Shown in pieces: positions 35,601 through 48,615 of a stretch of DNA of 64,000 nucleotides (the stretch's first letter is position 1; each line of letters begins with the position of its first letter). The stretch comes from Hydractinia symbiolongicarpus (taxonomy: Eukaryota > Cnidaria > Hydrozoa > Anthoathecata > Hydractiniidae): NCBI RefSeq assembly GCF_029227915.1, contig NC_079882.1, positions 1,674,001-1,738,000 on the forward strand, read 5' to 3'. Made by a program: the position numbers and the translations under genes. The notes beneath the pieces were generated by a model that was not told where the DNA came from, searched no databases, and saw only the letters and a list, made by a program, of their open reading frames with translations.

Positions 35601-37432
35601 TCTTAATTCTTAAATGAAACACTACCACAGCGTCCAGTGTAATCGCTGAGTTCCGGCAATCACGTCAAATTAAGAAGAATGTTATTTCTTGGAGTTAAAT
35701 TTTCTCATTTATCACATTTATCAGGTCAATGTCCACAGGTAGTTCAATTAAGTCCCACAGTCAATCATTTCACTGTTAACAGCCATACAACCTAGTAATA
35801 CCTGAAAAATATCAAGAAATACATGTTGGTACGAATATGTGACCCAACCGTTGTAACTCAAGCGGACTGACACCGTTGGAAAGTCAATGAAATGTAGTTT
35901 TTGAAAGTGTCGCTATTTCTTCAGCGCACGATAACGGATAGGATTGGTCCCACAGTGAAGAATGACTTATTTATCTAAATTCTTAAATGAAGCGCTACCA
36001 TAGCGCCCTGTGTAATCGCTGAGTTCCGGCAATCATGTCAAATTAAAAAGAATGTTATTTCTTGGAGTCCAATTGTCTCATTTATCACATTTATCAGGTC
36101 ACAGTCCAAAGTTACTTTAATTAAGTCCCACAGTCAATCGTTTCATTGTTAAAAGCGATGCAGCCTAGTAATATCAGAAAAATGTCGCCAAATCCATGTT
36201 GGTACGATTATGTGACGCAACCGTTGTAACTGAAGCGGATTGATACCCTTGGAAAGTCAATGAAATGTAGTTTTTGAAACTGTCGCTATTTCTTCAGCGC
36301 ACGATAACGGTTAGGATTGGTTCCACAGTAAAGAATGATTTATTTATATAAATTTTTAAGTGAAGCGCTACCACAGCGCCCAGTGTAATGGCTGAGTTCC
36401 GGCAATCACGTCAAATTAAAAAGAATGTTATTTCTTGGAGTCCAATTGTCTCACTTTCACATTTATAAGGTCACAGACCATAATCAGTTCAATTAAGTCC
36501 CACAGTCAATCGTTTCACTGTTAACAGCCATACAACCTAGTAATACCTGAAAATATCGCTAAATACATGCTGGTACGAATATGTGACCCAACCGTTGTAA
36601 CTCACACGGACTAACACCGTTAGAAAGTCAATGAAATATAGTTTTTGAAACTGTCGCTATTTCTTCAGCGCACGATAACAGTTAGGATTGGTCCCACAGT
36701 AAACAATGACTTATTTACCTAAACTTTTAAATGAAGCGCTACCACAGCGCTCAGTGTAATTGCTGAGTTCCGGCAATCACGTCAAATTAAGAAGAATGTT
36801 ATTTCTGGGAGTCCAATTGTCTCATTTATCACATTTATCAGGTCACAGTCCAAAGTTAGTTTAACTAAGTCCCACAGTCATTCGTTTCATTGTTAAAAGC
36901 GATGCAACCTAGTAATATCAGAAAAATGTCGCCAAATCCATGTTGGTACGATTATGTGACGCAACCGTTGTAACTGAAGCGGATTGATACCCTTGGAAAG
37001 TCAATGAAATGTAGTTTTTGAAACTGTCGCTATTTCTTCAGCGCACGATAACGGATAGGATTGGTCCCACAGTGAAGAATGACTTATTTATCTAAATTCT
37101 TAAATGAAGCTCTACCATAGCGCCCAGTGTAATCGCTGAGTTCCGGCAATCATGTCAAATTAAAAAGAATGTTATTTCTTGGAGTCCACTTGTCTTACTT
37201 ATAACATTTATAAAGTCACAGACCAAAATCAGTTCAATTTAGTCCCACAGTCAATCGTTTCACTGTTAAAAGCGATGCAACCGAGTAATATAAGAAAAAT
37301 ATCGCTAAATACATGTTGGTACGAATATGTGACGCAACCGTTGTAACTGAGGCAGATTGATACCATTAGAAAGTCAATGAAATGTAGTTATTGAAACTGT
37401 CGCTATTTCTTCAGCGCGCGATAACGGATAGG
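29601..37432. repeat. Diverged monomers with local pair duplications
   Basis: Twenty-one full monomers start at 29601, 29975, 30347, 30720, 31094, 31467, 31840, 32214, 32588, 32962, 33335, 33708, 34080, 34453, 34824, 35196, 35569, 35943, 36316, 36687 and 37060. No long HOR is evident, but neighbours resemble each other at 31094/31467 (ACGTT-ACCAC-AACGC dyad) and 31840/32214 (ATTGGTCCTAAAG, TTCCTTGAAGTCC). Monomers 35196 and 36687 share AAACAATGACTTATTTACC and TTTCTGGGAG at an offset of 1491 bp, four monomers. Divergence is visibly higher than in the left HOR domain. Confidence 0.85.
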
Positions 37433-40400
37433 ATTGGTCCCTCAGTAAAGAATGATTTATTTATCTAAATTTTTAAATGAAGCGCTACCACAGCGCCCAG
37501 TGTAATGGCTGAGTCCCGGCAATCACGTCAAATTAAGAAGAATGTTCTTTCTTGGAGTCTAATTGTCTCACTTTCACATTAATAAAGTCACAGACCAAAA
37601 TCAGTCCAATTTAGTCCCACAGTCAATCGTTTCACTGTTAAAAGCGATCCAACCGAGTAATATGAGAAAAATATGGCTAAGTACATGTTGGTACGAATAT
37701 GTGACGCAACCGTTGTCTCTAAACCGGATTGATACTGTTAGAAAGTCAATGAAATGTAGTTTTTGAAACTGTCGCTATTTCTTCAGCGCGTGAAAACGGC
37801 TAGGATTGGTCCCACAATAAAGAATGAATTATTTATCTAAATTTTTAAATGAAGCGCTACCATAGCGCCCAATGTAATCGCTGAGTTCCGGCAATCATGT
37901 CAAATTAAAAAGAATGTTATTTCTTGGATTCCACTTGTATCACTTATAACATTTCTAAAGTCACAGACCAAAATCAGTTCAATTTAGTCCCACAGTCAAT
38001 CGTTTTACTGTTAAAAGCGATGCAACCGAGTAATATAAGAAAAATATCGCTAAATACATGTTGGTACGAATATGTGACGCAACCGTTGTAACTGAAGCGC
38101 ATTGATACCATTAGAAATTCAATGAAATGTAGTTATTGAAACTGTCGCTATTTCTTCAACGAGCGATAACGGATAGGATCTGTCCCACAGTAAAAGAATG
38201 AGTTTTTAGTGTTAATTCTTAAGTAAAGCGCTATCACAGCGCCCAGTGTAACCGCTGAGTTCCGTCAATCACGTCAAAATAAGAAGAATGTTAATTCTTG
38301 GAGTCCACTTGTCTCACTTATAACATTTATCAGGTCACAGACCTAAAATCAGTTTAATTTAGTCCCACAGTCAATCGCTTCACTGTTAAAAGCGATGCAA
38401 CCGAGTAATATGAGAAAAATATCGCTAAATACATGTTGGTACGAATATGTGACCCAACCGTTGTAACTCAAACGGACTAACACCGTTAGAAAGTCAATGA
38501 AATGTAGTTTTTAAAACTGTCGCTATTTCTTCAGCACGCGATAACGGATAAGATTGGTCCCACAGTAAAGAATGATTTATTTATCTAAATTCTTAAATGA
38601 AGCGCTACCACAGCGCCCAGTGTAATGGCTGAGTTCCGGCAATCATGTCAAATTAAAAAGAATGTTATTTCTTGGAGTCCACTTGTCTCACTTATAACAT
38701 TTATAAGGTCACAGACTAAAATCAGTTCAATTTAGTTCCACAGTCAATCGTTTCACTGTTAAAAGCGATGCAACCGAGTAATATGAAAAAAATATCGCGA
38801 AATACATGTTGGTACGAATATGTGACCCAACCGTTGTAACTCAAACGGACTGCACCGTTAGAAAGTCAATGAAATGTAGTTTTTGAAACTGTCGCTATTT
38901 CTTCAGCGCGCGATAACGTCTAGGATTGGTCCCACAGTAAAAAAATGACTTTTTAATCTTAATTCTTAAATGAAGCGCTATCACAGCACCAAGTGTAATC
39001 GCTGAGTTCCGTCAATCACGTCAACTTAAAAAGAATGTTATTTCTTGGAGTCCACTTGTCTCACTTATAACATTTATCAGGTCACAGACCAAAATCAGTT
39101 CAATATAGTCCAACAGTCAATCGTTTCACTGTTAAAAGTGATGCAACCGAGTAATATGAGAAAAATATCGCTAAATACATGTTGGCACGAATATGTGACC
39201 CAACCGTTGTAACTCAAACGGACTGACACCGTTAGAAAGTCAATGAAATGTAGTTTTTGAAACTATCGCTATTTCTTCAACGCACGATAACAGTTAGGAT
39301 TGGTCCCACAGTAAACAATGACTTATTTACCTAAACTTTTAAATGAAGCACTACCACAGCGCCCAGTGTAATCGCTGAGTTCCGGCCATCACGTCAAATT
39401 AAGAAGAATGTTATTTCTTGGAGTCCAATTGTCTCACTTTCACATTTATAAGGTCGCAGTCCATAATCAGTTCAATTAAGTCCCACAGTCAATCGTTTCA
39501 CTGTTAAAAGCGATGCAACCGAGTAATATAAAAAAAATATCGCTAAATACATGTTGGTACGAATATCTGACGCAACCGTTGTAACTGAAGCGCATTGATA
39601 GCATTAGAAATTCAATGAAATGTAGTTATTGAAACTGTCGCTATTTCTTCAGCGAGCGATAACGGATAGGATTGGTCCCACAGTAAAAAATGATTTATTT
39701 ATCTAAATTTTTAAATGAAGCGCAACCATAGCGCCCAATGTAATCGCTGAGTTCCGGCAATCATGTCAAATTAAAAAGAATGTTATTTCTTGGAGTCCAC
39801 TTGTCTCACTTATAACATTTATAAGGTCACAGACTAAAATCAGTTCAATTTAGTTCCACAGTCAATTGTTTCACTGTTAAAAGCGATGCAACCGAGTAAT
39901 ATGAAAAAAATATCGCTAAATACATGTTGGTACGAATATGTGACCCAACATTGACTTTCAAACGGACTGCACCGTTAGAAAGTCAATGAAATGTAGTTTT
40001 TGAAACTGTCGCTGTTTCTTCAGCGCGTGATAACGTCTAGGAGTGGTCCCACAGTAAAAAAATGACTTTTTAATCTTAATTCTTAAATGAAACACTACCA
40101 CAGCGTCCAGTGTAATCGCTGAGTTCCGGCAATCACGTCAAATTAAGAAGAATGTTATTTCTTGGAGTCCAACTGTCTCATTTATCACATTTATCAGGTC
40201 ACAGTCCAAAGTTAGTTCAATTAAGTCCCACAGTCAATCGTTTCATTGTTAAAAGCGATGCAACCTAGTAATATCAGAAAAATGTCGCCAAATACATGTT
40301 GGTACGATTATGTGACGCAACCGCTGTAACTGAAGCGGATTGCTACCCTTAGAAAGTCAATGAAATGTAGTTTTTGAAACTGTCGCTATTTCTTCAGCGC

Positions 40401-43400
40401 ACGATAACGGTTAGGATTGGTCCTACAGTAAAGAATGATTTATTTATCTAAATTCTTAATTGAAGCGCTACCACAGCGCCCAGTGTAATGGCTGAGTTCC
40501 GGCAATCACGTCAAATTAAGAAGAATGTTATTTCTTGGAGTCCACTTGTCTTACTTATAACATTTATAAAGTCACAGACCAAAATCAGTTCAATTTAGTC
40601 CCACAGTCAATCGTTTCACTGTTAAAAGCGATGCAACCGAGTAATATAAAAAAAATATCGCTAAATACATGTTGGTACGAATATGTGACGCAACCGTTGT
40701 AACTGAAGCGCATTGATAGCATTAGAAATTCAATGAAATGTAGTTATTGAAACTGTCGCTATTTCTTCAGCGAGCGATAACGGATAGGATTGGTCCCACA
40801 GTAAAAAATGATTTATTTATCTAAATTTTTAAATGAAGCGCAACCATAGCGCCCAATGTAATCGCTGAGTTCCGGCAATCATGTCAAATTAAAAAGAATG
40901 TTATTTCTTGGAGTCCACTTGTCTCACTTATAACATTTATAAGGTCACAGACTAAAATCAGTTCAATTTAGTTCCACAGTCAATTGTTTCACTGTTAAAA
41001 GCGATGCAACCGAGTAATATGAAAAAAATATCGCTAAATACATGTTGGTACGAATATGTGACCCAACATTGACTTTCAAACGGACTGCACCGTTAGAAAG
41101 TCAATGAAATGTAGTTTTTGAAACTGTCGCTGTTTCTTCAGCGCGTGATAACGTCTAGGAGTGGTCCCACAGTAAAAAAATGACTTTTTAATCTTAATTC
41201 TTAAATGAAACACTACCACAGCGTCCAGTGTAATCGCTGAGTTCCGGCAATCACGTCAAATTAAGAAGAATGTTATTTCTTGGAGTCCAACTGTCTCATT
41301 TATCACATTTATCAGGTCACAGTCCAAAGTTAGTTCAATTAAGTCCCACAGTCAATCGTTTCATTGTTAAAAGCGATGCAACCTAGTAATATCAGAAAAA
41401 TGTCGCCAAATACATGTTGGTACGATTATGTGACGCAACCGCTGTAACTGAAGCGGATTGCTACCCTTAGAAAGTCAATGAAATGTAGTTTTTGAAACTG
41501 TCGCTATTTCTTCAGCGCACGATAACGGTTAGGATTGGTCCTACAGTAAAGAATGATTTATTTATCTAAATTCTTAATTGAAGCGCTACCACAGCGCCCA
41601 GTGTAATGGCTGAGTTCCGGCAATCACGTCAAATTAAGAAGAATGTTATTTCTTGGAGTCCAGTTGTCTCACTTTCACATTTATAAGGTCACAAACCATA
41701 ATCAGTTCAATTAAGTCCCACAGTCAATCGTTTCACTGTTAACAGCCATACAACCTAGTAATACCTGAAAAATATCAAGAAATACATGTTGGTACGAATA
41801 TGTGACCCAACCGTTGTAACTCAAGCGGACTGACACCGTTGGAAAGTCAATGATATGTAGTTTTTGAAACTGTCGCTATTTCTTCAACGCACGATAACGG
41901 ATAGGATTGGTCCCACAGTGAAGAATGACTTATTTATCTAAATTCTTAAATGAAGCGCTACCATAGCGCCCAGTGTAATCGCTGAGTTCCGGCAATCATG
42001 TCAAATTAAAAAGAATGTTATTTCTTGGAGTCCACTTGTCTTACTTATAACATTTATAAAGTCACAGACCAAAATCAGTTCAATTTAGTCCCACAGTCAA
42101 TCGTTTCACTGTTAAAAGCGATGCAACCGAGTAATATAAGAAAAATATCGCTAAATACATGTTGGTACGAATATGTGACCCAACATTGACTTTCAAACGG
42201 ACCGCACCGTTAGAAAGTCAATGAAATGTAGTTTTTGAAACTGTCGCTGTTTCTTCAGCGCGTGATAACGTCTAGGAGTGGTCCCACAGTAAAAAAATGA
42301 CTTTTTAATCTTAATTCTTAAATGAAACACTACCACAGCGTCCAGTGTAATCGCTGAGTTCCGGCAATCACGTCAAATTAAGAAGAATGTTATTTCTTGG
42401 AGTCCAACTGTCTCATTTATCACATTTATCAGGTCACAGTCCAAAGTTAGTTCAATTAAGTCCCACAGTCAATCGTTTCATTGTTAAAAGCGATGCAACC
42501 TAGTAATATCAGAAAAATGTCGCCAAATACATGTTGGTACGATTATGTGACGCAACCGCTGTAACTGAAGCGGATTGCTACCCTTAGAAAGTCAATGAAA
42601 TGTAGTTTTTGAAACTGTCGCTATTTCTTCAGCGCACGATAACGGTTAGGATTGGTCCTACAGTAAAGAATGATTTATTTATCTAAATTCTTAATTGAAG
42701 CGCTACCACAGCGCCCAGTGTAATGGCTGAGTTCCGGCAATCACGTCAAATTAAGAAGAATGTTATTTCTTGGAGTCCAGTTGTCTCACTTTCACATTTA
42801 TAAGGTCACAGTCCATAATCAGTTCAATTAAGTCCCACAGTCAATCGTTTCACTGTTAACAGCCATACAACCTAGTAATACCTGAAAAATATCAAGAAAT
42901 ACATGTTGGTACGAATATGTGACCCAACCGTTGTAACTGAAGCGGACTGACACCGTTGGAAAGTCAATGATATGTAGTTTTTGAAACTGTCGCTATTTCT
43001 TCAACGCACGATAACGGATAGGATTGGTCCCACAGTGAAGAATGACTTATTTATCTAAATTCTTAAATGAAGCGCTACCATAGCGCCCAGTGTAATCGCT
43101 GAGTTCCGGCAATCATGTCAAATTAAAAAGAATGTTATTTCTTGGAGTCCACTTGTCTTACTTATAACATTTATAAAGTCACAGACCAAAATCAGTTCAA
43201 TTTAGTCCCACAGTCAATCGTTTCACTGTTAAAAGCGATGCAACCGAGTAATATAAGAAAAATATCGCTAAATACATGTTGGTACGAATATGTGACGCAA
43301 CCGTTGTAACTGAAGCGCATTGATACCATTAGAAAGTCAATGAAATGTAGTTATTGAAACTGTAGCTATTTCTTCAGCGAGCGATAACGGATAGGATTGG

Positions 43401-45634
43401 TCCCACAGTAAAGAATGATTTATTTATCTAAATTTTTAAATGAAGCGCAACCACAGCGCCCAGTGTAATGGCTGAGTCCCGGCAATCACGTCAAATTAAG
43501 AGGAATGTTATTTCTTGAAGTCCACTTGTCTCACTTATAACATTTATAAGGTCACACACTAAAATCAGCTCAATTTAGTTCCACAGTCAATCGTTTCACT
43601 GTTAAATGCGATGCAACCGAGTAATACCTGAAAATTATCAAGAAATACATGTTGGTACGAATATGTGACTCAACCGTTGTCTCTAAACCGGATTGATACT
43701 GTTAGAAAGTCAATGAAATGTAGTTCTTGAAACTGTCGCTATTTCTTCAGCGCGTGAAAACGGCTAGGATTGGTACCACAATAAAGAATGAATTATTTAT
43801 CTAAATTTTTAAATGAAGCGCTACCATAGCGCCCAATGTAATCGCTGAGTTCCGGCAATCATGTCAAATTAAAAAGAATGTTATTTCTTGGATTCCACTT
43901 GTATCACTTATAACATTTCTAAAGTCACAGACCAAAATCAGTTCAATTTAGTCCCACTGTCAATCCTTTCACTGTTAAAAGCGATGCAACCGAGTAATAT
44001 GAGAAAAATATCGCTGATAAGATGTTGGTACGAATATGTGACGCAACCGTTGCAACTGAAGCGGTTTGATAGTGTTAGAAAGTCAATGAAATGTAGTTTT
44101 TAAATCTGTCTCTATTTCTTCAGCGAGCGATAACGGATAGGATCTGTCCCACAGTAAAAGAATGAGTTTTTAGTCTTAATTCTTAAATAAAGCGCTATCA
44201 CAGCGACCAGTGTAACCGCTGAGTTCCGTCAATCACGTCAAAATAAGAAGAATGTTAATTCTTGGAGTCCACTTGTCTCACTTATAACATTTATCAGGTC
44301 ACAGACCTAAAATCAGTTCAATTTAGTCCCACAGTCAATCGCTTCACTGTTAAAAGCGATGCAACCGAGTAATATGAGAAAAATATCGCTAAATACATGT
44401 TGGTACGAATATGTGACCCAACCGTTGTAACTCAAACGGACTAACACCGTTAGAAAGTCAATGAAATGTAGTTTTTAAAACTGTCGCTATTTCTTCAGCA
44501 CGCGATAACGGATAGGATTGGTCCCACAGTAAAGAATGATTTATTTATCTAAATTCTTAAATGAAGCGCTACCACAGCGCCCAGTGTAATGGCTGAGTTC
44601 CGGCAATCATGTCAAATTAAAAAGAATGTTATTTCTTGGAGTCCACTTGTCTCACTTATAACATTTATAAGGTCACAGACTAAAATCAGTTCAATTTAGT
44701 TCCACAGTCAATCGTTTCACTGTTAAAAGCGATGCAACCGAGTAATATGAAAAAAATATCGCTAAATACATGTTGGTACGAATATGTGACCCAATCGTTG
44801 TAACTCAAACGGACTGCACCGTTAGAAAGTCAATGAAATGTAGTTTTTGAAACTGTCGCTATTTCTTCAGCGCGCGATAACGTCTAGGATTGGTCCCACA
44901 GTAAAAAAATGACTTTTTAATCTTAATTCTTAAATGAAGCGCTATCACAGCGCCAAGTGTAATCGCTGACTTCCGTCAATCACGTCAACTTAAAAAGAAT
45001 GTTATTTCTTGGAGTCCATTTGTCTCACTTATAACATTTATCAGGTCACAGACCAAAATCAGTTCAATATAGTCCAACAGTCAATCGTTTCACTGGTTAA
45101 AGTGATGCAACCGAGTAATATGAGAAAAATATCGCTAAATACATGTTGGTACGAATATGTGACCCAACCGTTGTAACTCAAACGGACTGACACCGTTAGA
45201 AAGTCAATGAAATGTAGTTTTTGAAACTATCGCTATTTCTTCAGCGCACGATAACAGTTAGGATTGGTCCCACAGTAAACAATGACTTATTTACCTAAAC
45301 TTTTAAATGAAGCACTACCACAGCGCCCAGTGTAATTGCTGAGTTCCGGCCATCACGTCAAATTAAGAAGAATGTTATTTCTTGGAGTCCAATTGTCTCA
45401 CTTTCACATTTATAAGGTCACAGTCCATAATCAGTTCAATTAAGTCCCACAGTCAATCGTTTCACTGTTAACAGCCATACAACCTAGTAATACATGAAAA
45501 ATATCAAGAATTACATGTTGGTACGAATATGTGACCCAACCGTTGTAACTCAAGCGGACTGACACTGTTGGAAAGTCAATGAAATGTAGTTTTTGAAACT
45601 GTCGCTCTTTCTTCAACGCACGATAACGGATAGG
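37433..45634. repeat. 5.96 kb super-repeat (16 monomers)
   Basis: Monomers 37433, 37805, 38178, 38553, 38925 and 39299 correspond in order to 43396, 43769, 44142, 44517, 44889 and 45263, all at an offset of 5963-5964 bp. Diagnostic variants are shared: ACCACAATAAAG-type starts at 37805/43769, GATTCCACTTGTATCAC, ATCTGTCCCACAG with GAGTTTTTAGT at 38178/44142, TCGCTTCACTG, and TCACGTCAACTT at 38925/44889. After 45263 the match continues at a shifted register (39671 to 46008, 40042 to 46379). This is a multi-monomer segmental duplication inside the satellite. Confidence 0.85.
39671..43395. repeat. Local trimer amplification, ~1118 bp
   Basis: Monomers start at 39671, 40042, 40416, 40789, 41160, 41534, 41906, 42277, 42651 and 43023. 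Marker monomers recur every 1117-1118 bp: AGTGGTCCC starts at 40042, 41160 and 42277, and ATTGGTCCTACAG with CTTAATTGAAGC at 40416, 41534 and 42651. The monomers at 39671 and 40789 are nearly identical (GCGCAACCATAGCG, AACATTGACTTTC). Unit 41906 starts like 43023 but ends with the AACATTGACTTTC form, with the switch about 274 bp into the monomer. The 40416 unit is a chimera with a class I middle; 41534 and 42651 keep class II. Confidence 0.87.
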
Positions 45635-46378
45635 ATTGGTCCCACAGTGAAGAATGACTTATTTATCTAAATTCTTAAATGAAGCGCTACCATAGCGCCC
45701 AGTGTAATCGCTGAGTTCCAGCAATCATGTCAAATTAAAAAGAATTTTATTTCTTGGAGTCCAATTGTCTTACTTATAACATTTATAAAGTCACAGACCA
45801 AAATCAGTTCAATTTAGTCCCACAGTCAATCGTTTTACTGTTAAAAGCGATGCAACCGAGTAATATAAGAAAAATATCGCTAAATACATGTTGGTACGAA
45901 TATGTGACGCAACCGTTGTAACTGAAGCGCATTGATACCATTAGAAATTCAATGAAATGTAGTTATTGAAACTGTCGCTATTTCTTCAACGAGCGATAAC
46001 GGATAGGATTGGTCCCACAGTAAAAAATGATTTATTTATCTAAATTTTTAAATGAAGCGCAACCATAGCGCCCAATGTAATCGCTGAGTTCCGGCAATCA
46101 TGTCAAATTAAAAAGAATGTTATTTCTTGGAGTCCACTTGTCTCACTTATAACATTTATAAGGTCACAGACTAAAATCAGTTCAATTTAGTTCCACAGTC
46201 AATCGTTTCACTGTTAAAAGCGATGCAACCGAGTAATATGAAAAAAATATCGCTAAATACATGTTGGTACGAATATGTGACCCAACATTGACTTTCAAAC
46301 GGACTGCACCGTTAGAAAGTCAATGAAATGTAGTTTTTGAAACTGTCGCTATTTCTTCAGCGCGTGATAACGTCTAGG
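45635..46378. repeat. Two full monomers linking the super-repeat and the dimer
   Basis: Monomers start at 45635 and 46008. The 45635 unit (CAGTGAAG start) resembles 41906 and 43023. The 46008 unit resembles 39671 and 40789 (GCGCAACCATAGCG and AACATTGACTTTC). Confidence 0.82.
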
Positions 46379-47870
46379 AGTGGTGCCACAGTAAAAAAAT
46401 GACTTTTTAATCTTAATTCTTAAATGAAACACTACCACAGCGCCCAGTGTAATCGCTGAGTTCCGGCAATCACGTCAAATTAAGAAGAATATTATTTCTT
46501 GGAGTCCAATTGTCTCATTTATCACATTTATCATGTCACAGTCCAAAGTTAGTTCAATTAAGTCCCACAGTCAATCGTTTCATTGTTAAAAGCGATGCAA
46601 CCTAGTAATATCAGAAAAATGTGGCCAAATACATGTTGGTACGATTATGTGACGCAACCGCTGTAACTGAAGCGGATTGCTACCCTTAGAAAGTCAATGA
46701 AATGTAGTTTTTGAAACTGTCGCTATTTCTTCAGCGCACGATAACGGTTAGGATTGGTCCTACAGTAAAGAATGATTTCTTTATCTAAATTCTTAATTGA
46801 AGCGCTACCACAGCGCCCAGAGTAATGGCTGAGTTCCGGCAATCACGTCAAATTAAGAAGAATGTTATTTCTTGGGGTCCAATTGTCTCAATTTCACATT
46901 TATAAGGTCACAGTCCATAATCAGTTCAATTAAGTCCCACAGTCAATCGTTTCACTGTTAACAGCCATACAACCTAGTAATACCTGAAAAATATCAAGAA
47001 ATACATGTTGGTACGAATATGTGACCCAACCGTTGTAACTCAAGCGGACTGACACCGTTGGAAAGTCAATGATATGTAGTTTTTGAAACTGTCGCTATTT
47101 CTTCAGCGCGTGATAACGTCTAGGAGTGGTGCCACAGTAAAAAAATGACTTTTTAATCTTAATTCTTAAATGAAACACTACCACAGCGCCCAGTGTAATC
47201 GCTGAGTTCCGGCAATCACGTCAAATTAAGAAGAATATTATTTCTTGGAGTCCAATTGTCTCATTTATCACATTTATCATGTCACAGTCCAAAGTTAGTT
47301 CAATTAAGTCCCACAGTCAATCGTTTCATTGTTAAAAGCGATGCAACCTAGTAATATCAGAAAAATGTGGCCAAATACATGTTGGTACGATTATGTGACG
47401 CAACCGCTGTAACTGAAGCGGATTGCTACCCTTAGAAAGTCAATGAAATGTAGTTTTTGAAACTGTCGCTATTTCTTCAGCGCACGATAACGGTTAGGAT
47501 TGGTCCTACAGTAAAGAATGATTTCTTTATCTAAATTCTTAATTGAAGCGCTACCACAGCGCCCAGAGTAATGGCTGAGTTCCGGCAATCACGTCAAATT
47601 AAGAAGAATGTTATTTCTTGGGGTCCAATTGTCTCAATTTCACATTTATAAGGTCACAGTCCATAATCAGTTCAATTAAGTCCCACAGTCAATCGTTTCA
47701 CTGTTAACAGCCATACAACCTAGTAATACCTGAAAAATATCAAGAAATACATGTTGGTACGAATATGTGACCCAACCGTTGTAACTCAAGCGGACTGACA
47801 CCGTTGGAAAGTCAATGATATGTAGTTTTTGAAACTGTCGCTATTTCTTCAACGCACGATAACGGATAGG
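46379..47870. repeat. Dimer HOR, 2 x 746 bp
   Basis: Monomers start at 46379, 46753, 47125 and 47499. The pair III-II repeats at an offset of 746 bp with shared rare variants: AGTGGTGCC, TTTATCATGTCAC, ATGTGGCCAAATAC, GCCCAGAGTAATGG and TCTCAATTTCAC. I saw no differences apart from the end of the first pair, which reads GCGCGTGATAACGTC and leads into the second, against AACGCACGATAACGG at the end of the second. The class I monomer expected from the trimer order is missing, so the dimer is probably a trimer that lost one unit and was then duplicated. Confidence 0.88.
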
Positions 47871-48615
47871 ATTGGTCCCACAGTGAAGAATGACTTATTT
47901 ATCTAAATTTTTAAATGAAGCGCATCCACAGCGCCCAGTGTAATCGCTGAGTTCCGGCAATCATGTCAAATTAAGAAGAATGTTATTTCTTGAAGTCCAC
48001 TTGTCTCACTTATAACATTTATAAGGTCACAGACTAAAATCAGCTCAATTTAGTTCCACAGTCAATCGTTTCACTGTTAAAAGCGATGCAACCGAGTAAT
48101 ATGAAAAAAATATCGCTAAATACATGTTGGTACGAATATGTGACCCAACCGTTGTAACTGAAGCGCATTGATACCATTAGAAAGTCAATGAAATGTAGTT
48201 ATTGAAACTGTCGCTATTTCTTCAGCGAGCGATAACGGATAGGATTGGTCCCACAGTAAAGAATGATTTATTTATCTAAATTTTTAAATGAAGCGCAACC
48301 ACAACGCCCAGTGTAATGGCTGAGTCCCGCCAATCACGTCAAATTAAGAAGAATGTTATTTCTTGAAGTCTAATTGTCTCACTTTCACATTTATAAGGTC
48401 ACAGTCCATAATCATTTCAATTAAGTCCCACAGCCAATCGTTTCACTATTAGAAGCCATACAACCTAGTAATACCTGAAAAATATCAAGAAATACATGTT
48501 GGTACGAATATGTGACTCAACCGTTGTCTCTCAACCGGATTGATACTGTTAGAAAGTCAATGAAATGTAGTTTTTGAAACTGTCGCTATTTCTTCAGCGC
48601 GTGATAACGGCTAGG
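47871..48615. repeat. Two single full monomers between HOR blocks
   Basis: Monomers start at 47871 and 48244. The first is class I with a GCGCATCCACAGCG variant of the dyad. The second is class II with GAGTCCCGCC and ACAGCCAATCG. Neither repeats next to itself. Confidence 0.8.

Noticed and set aside
35374-35628. Minus-strand open frame of 84 codons (and a shorter one at 916-1098)
   Set aside because: It spans the end of one monomer and the start of the next and is closed by stops in neighbouring copies. It is a chance frame in satellite DNA.
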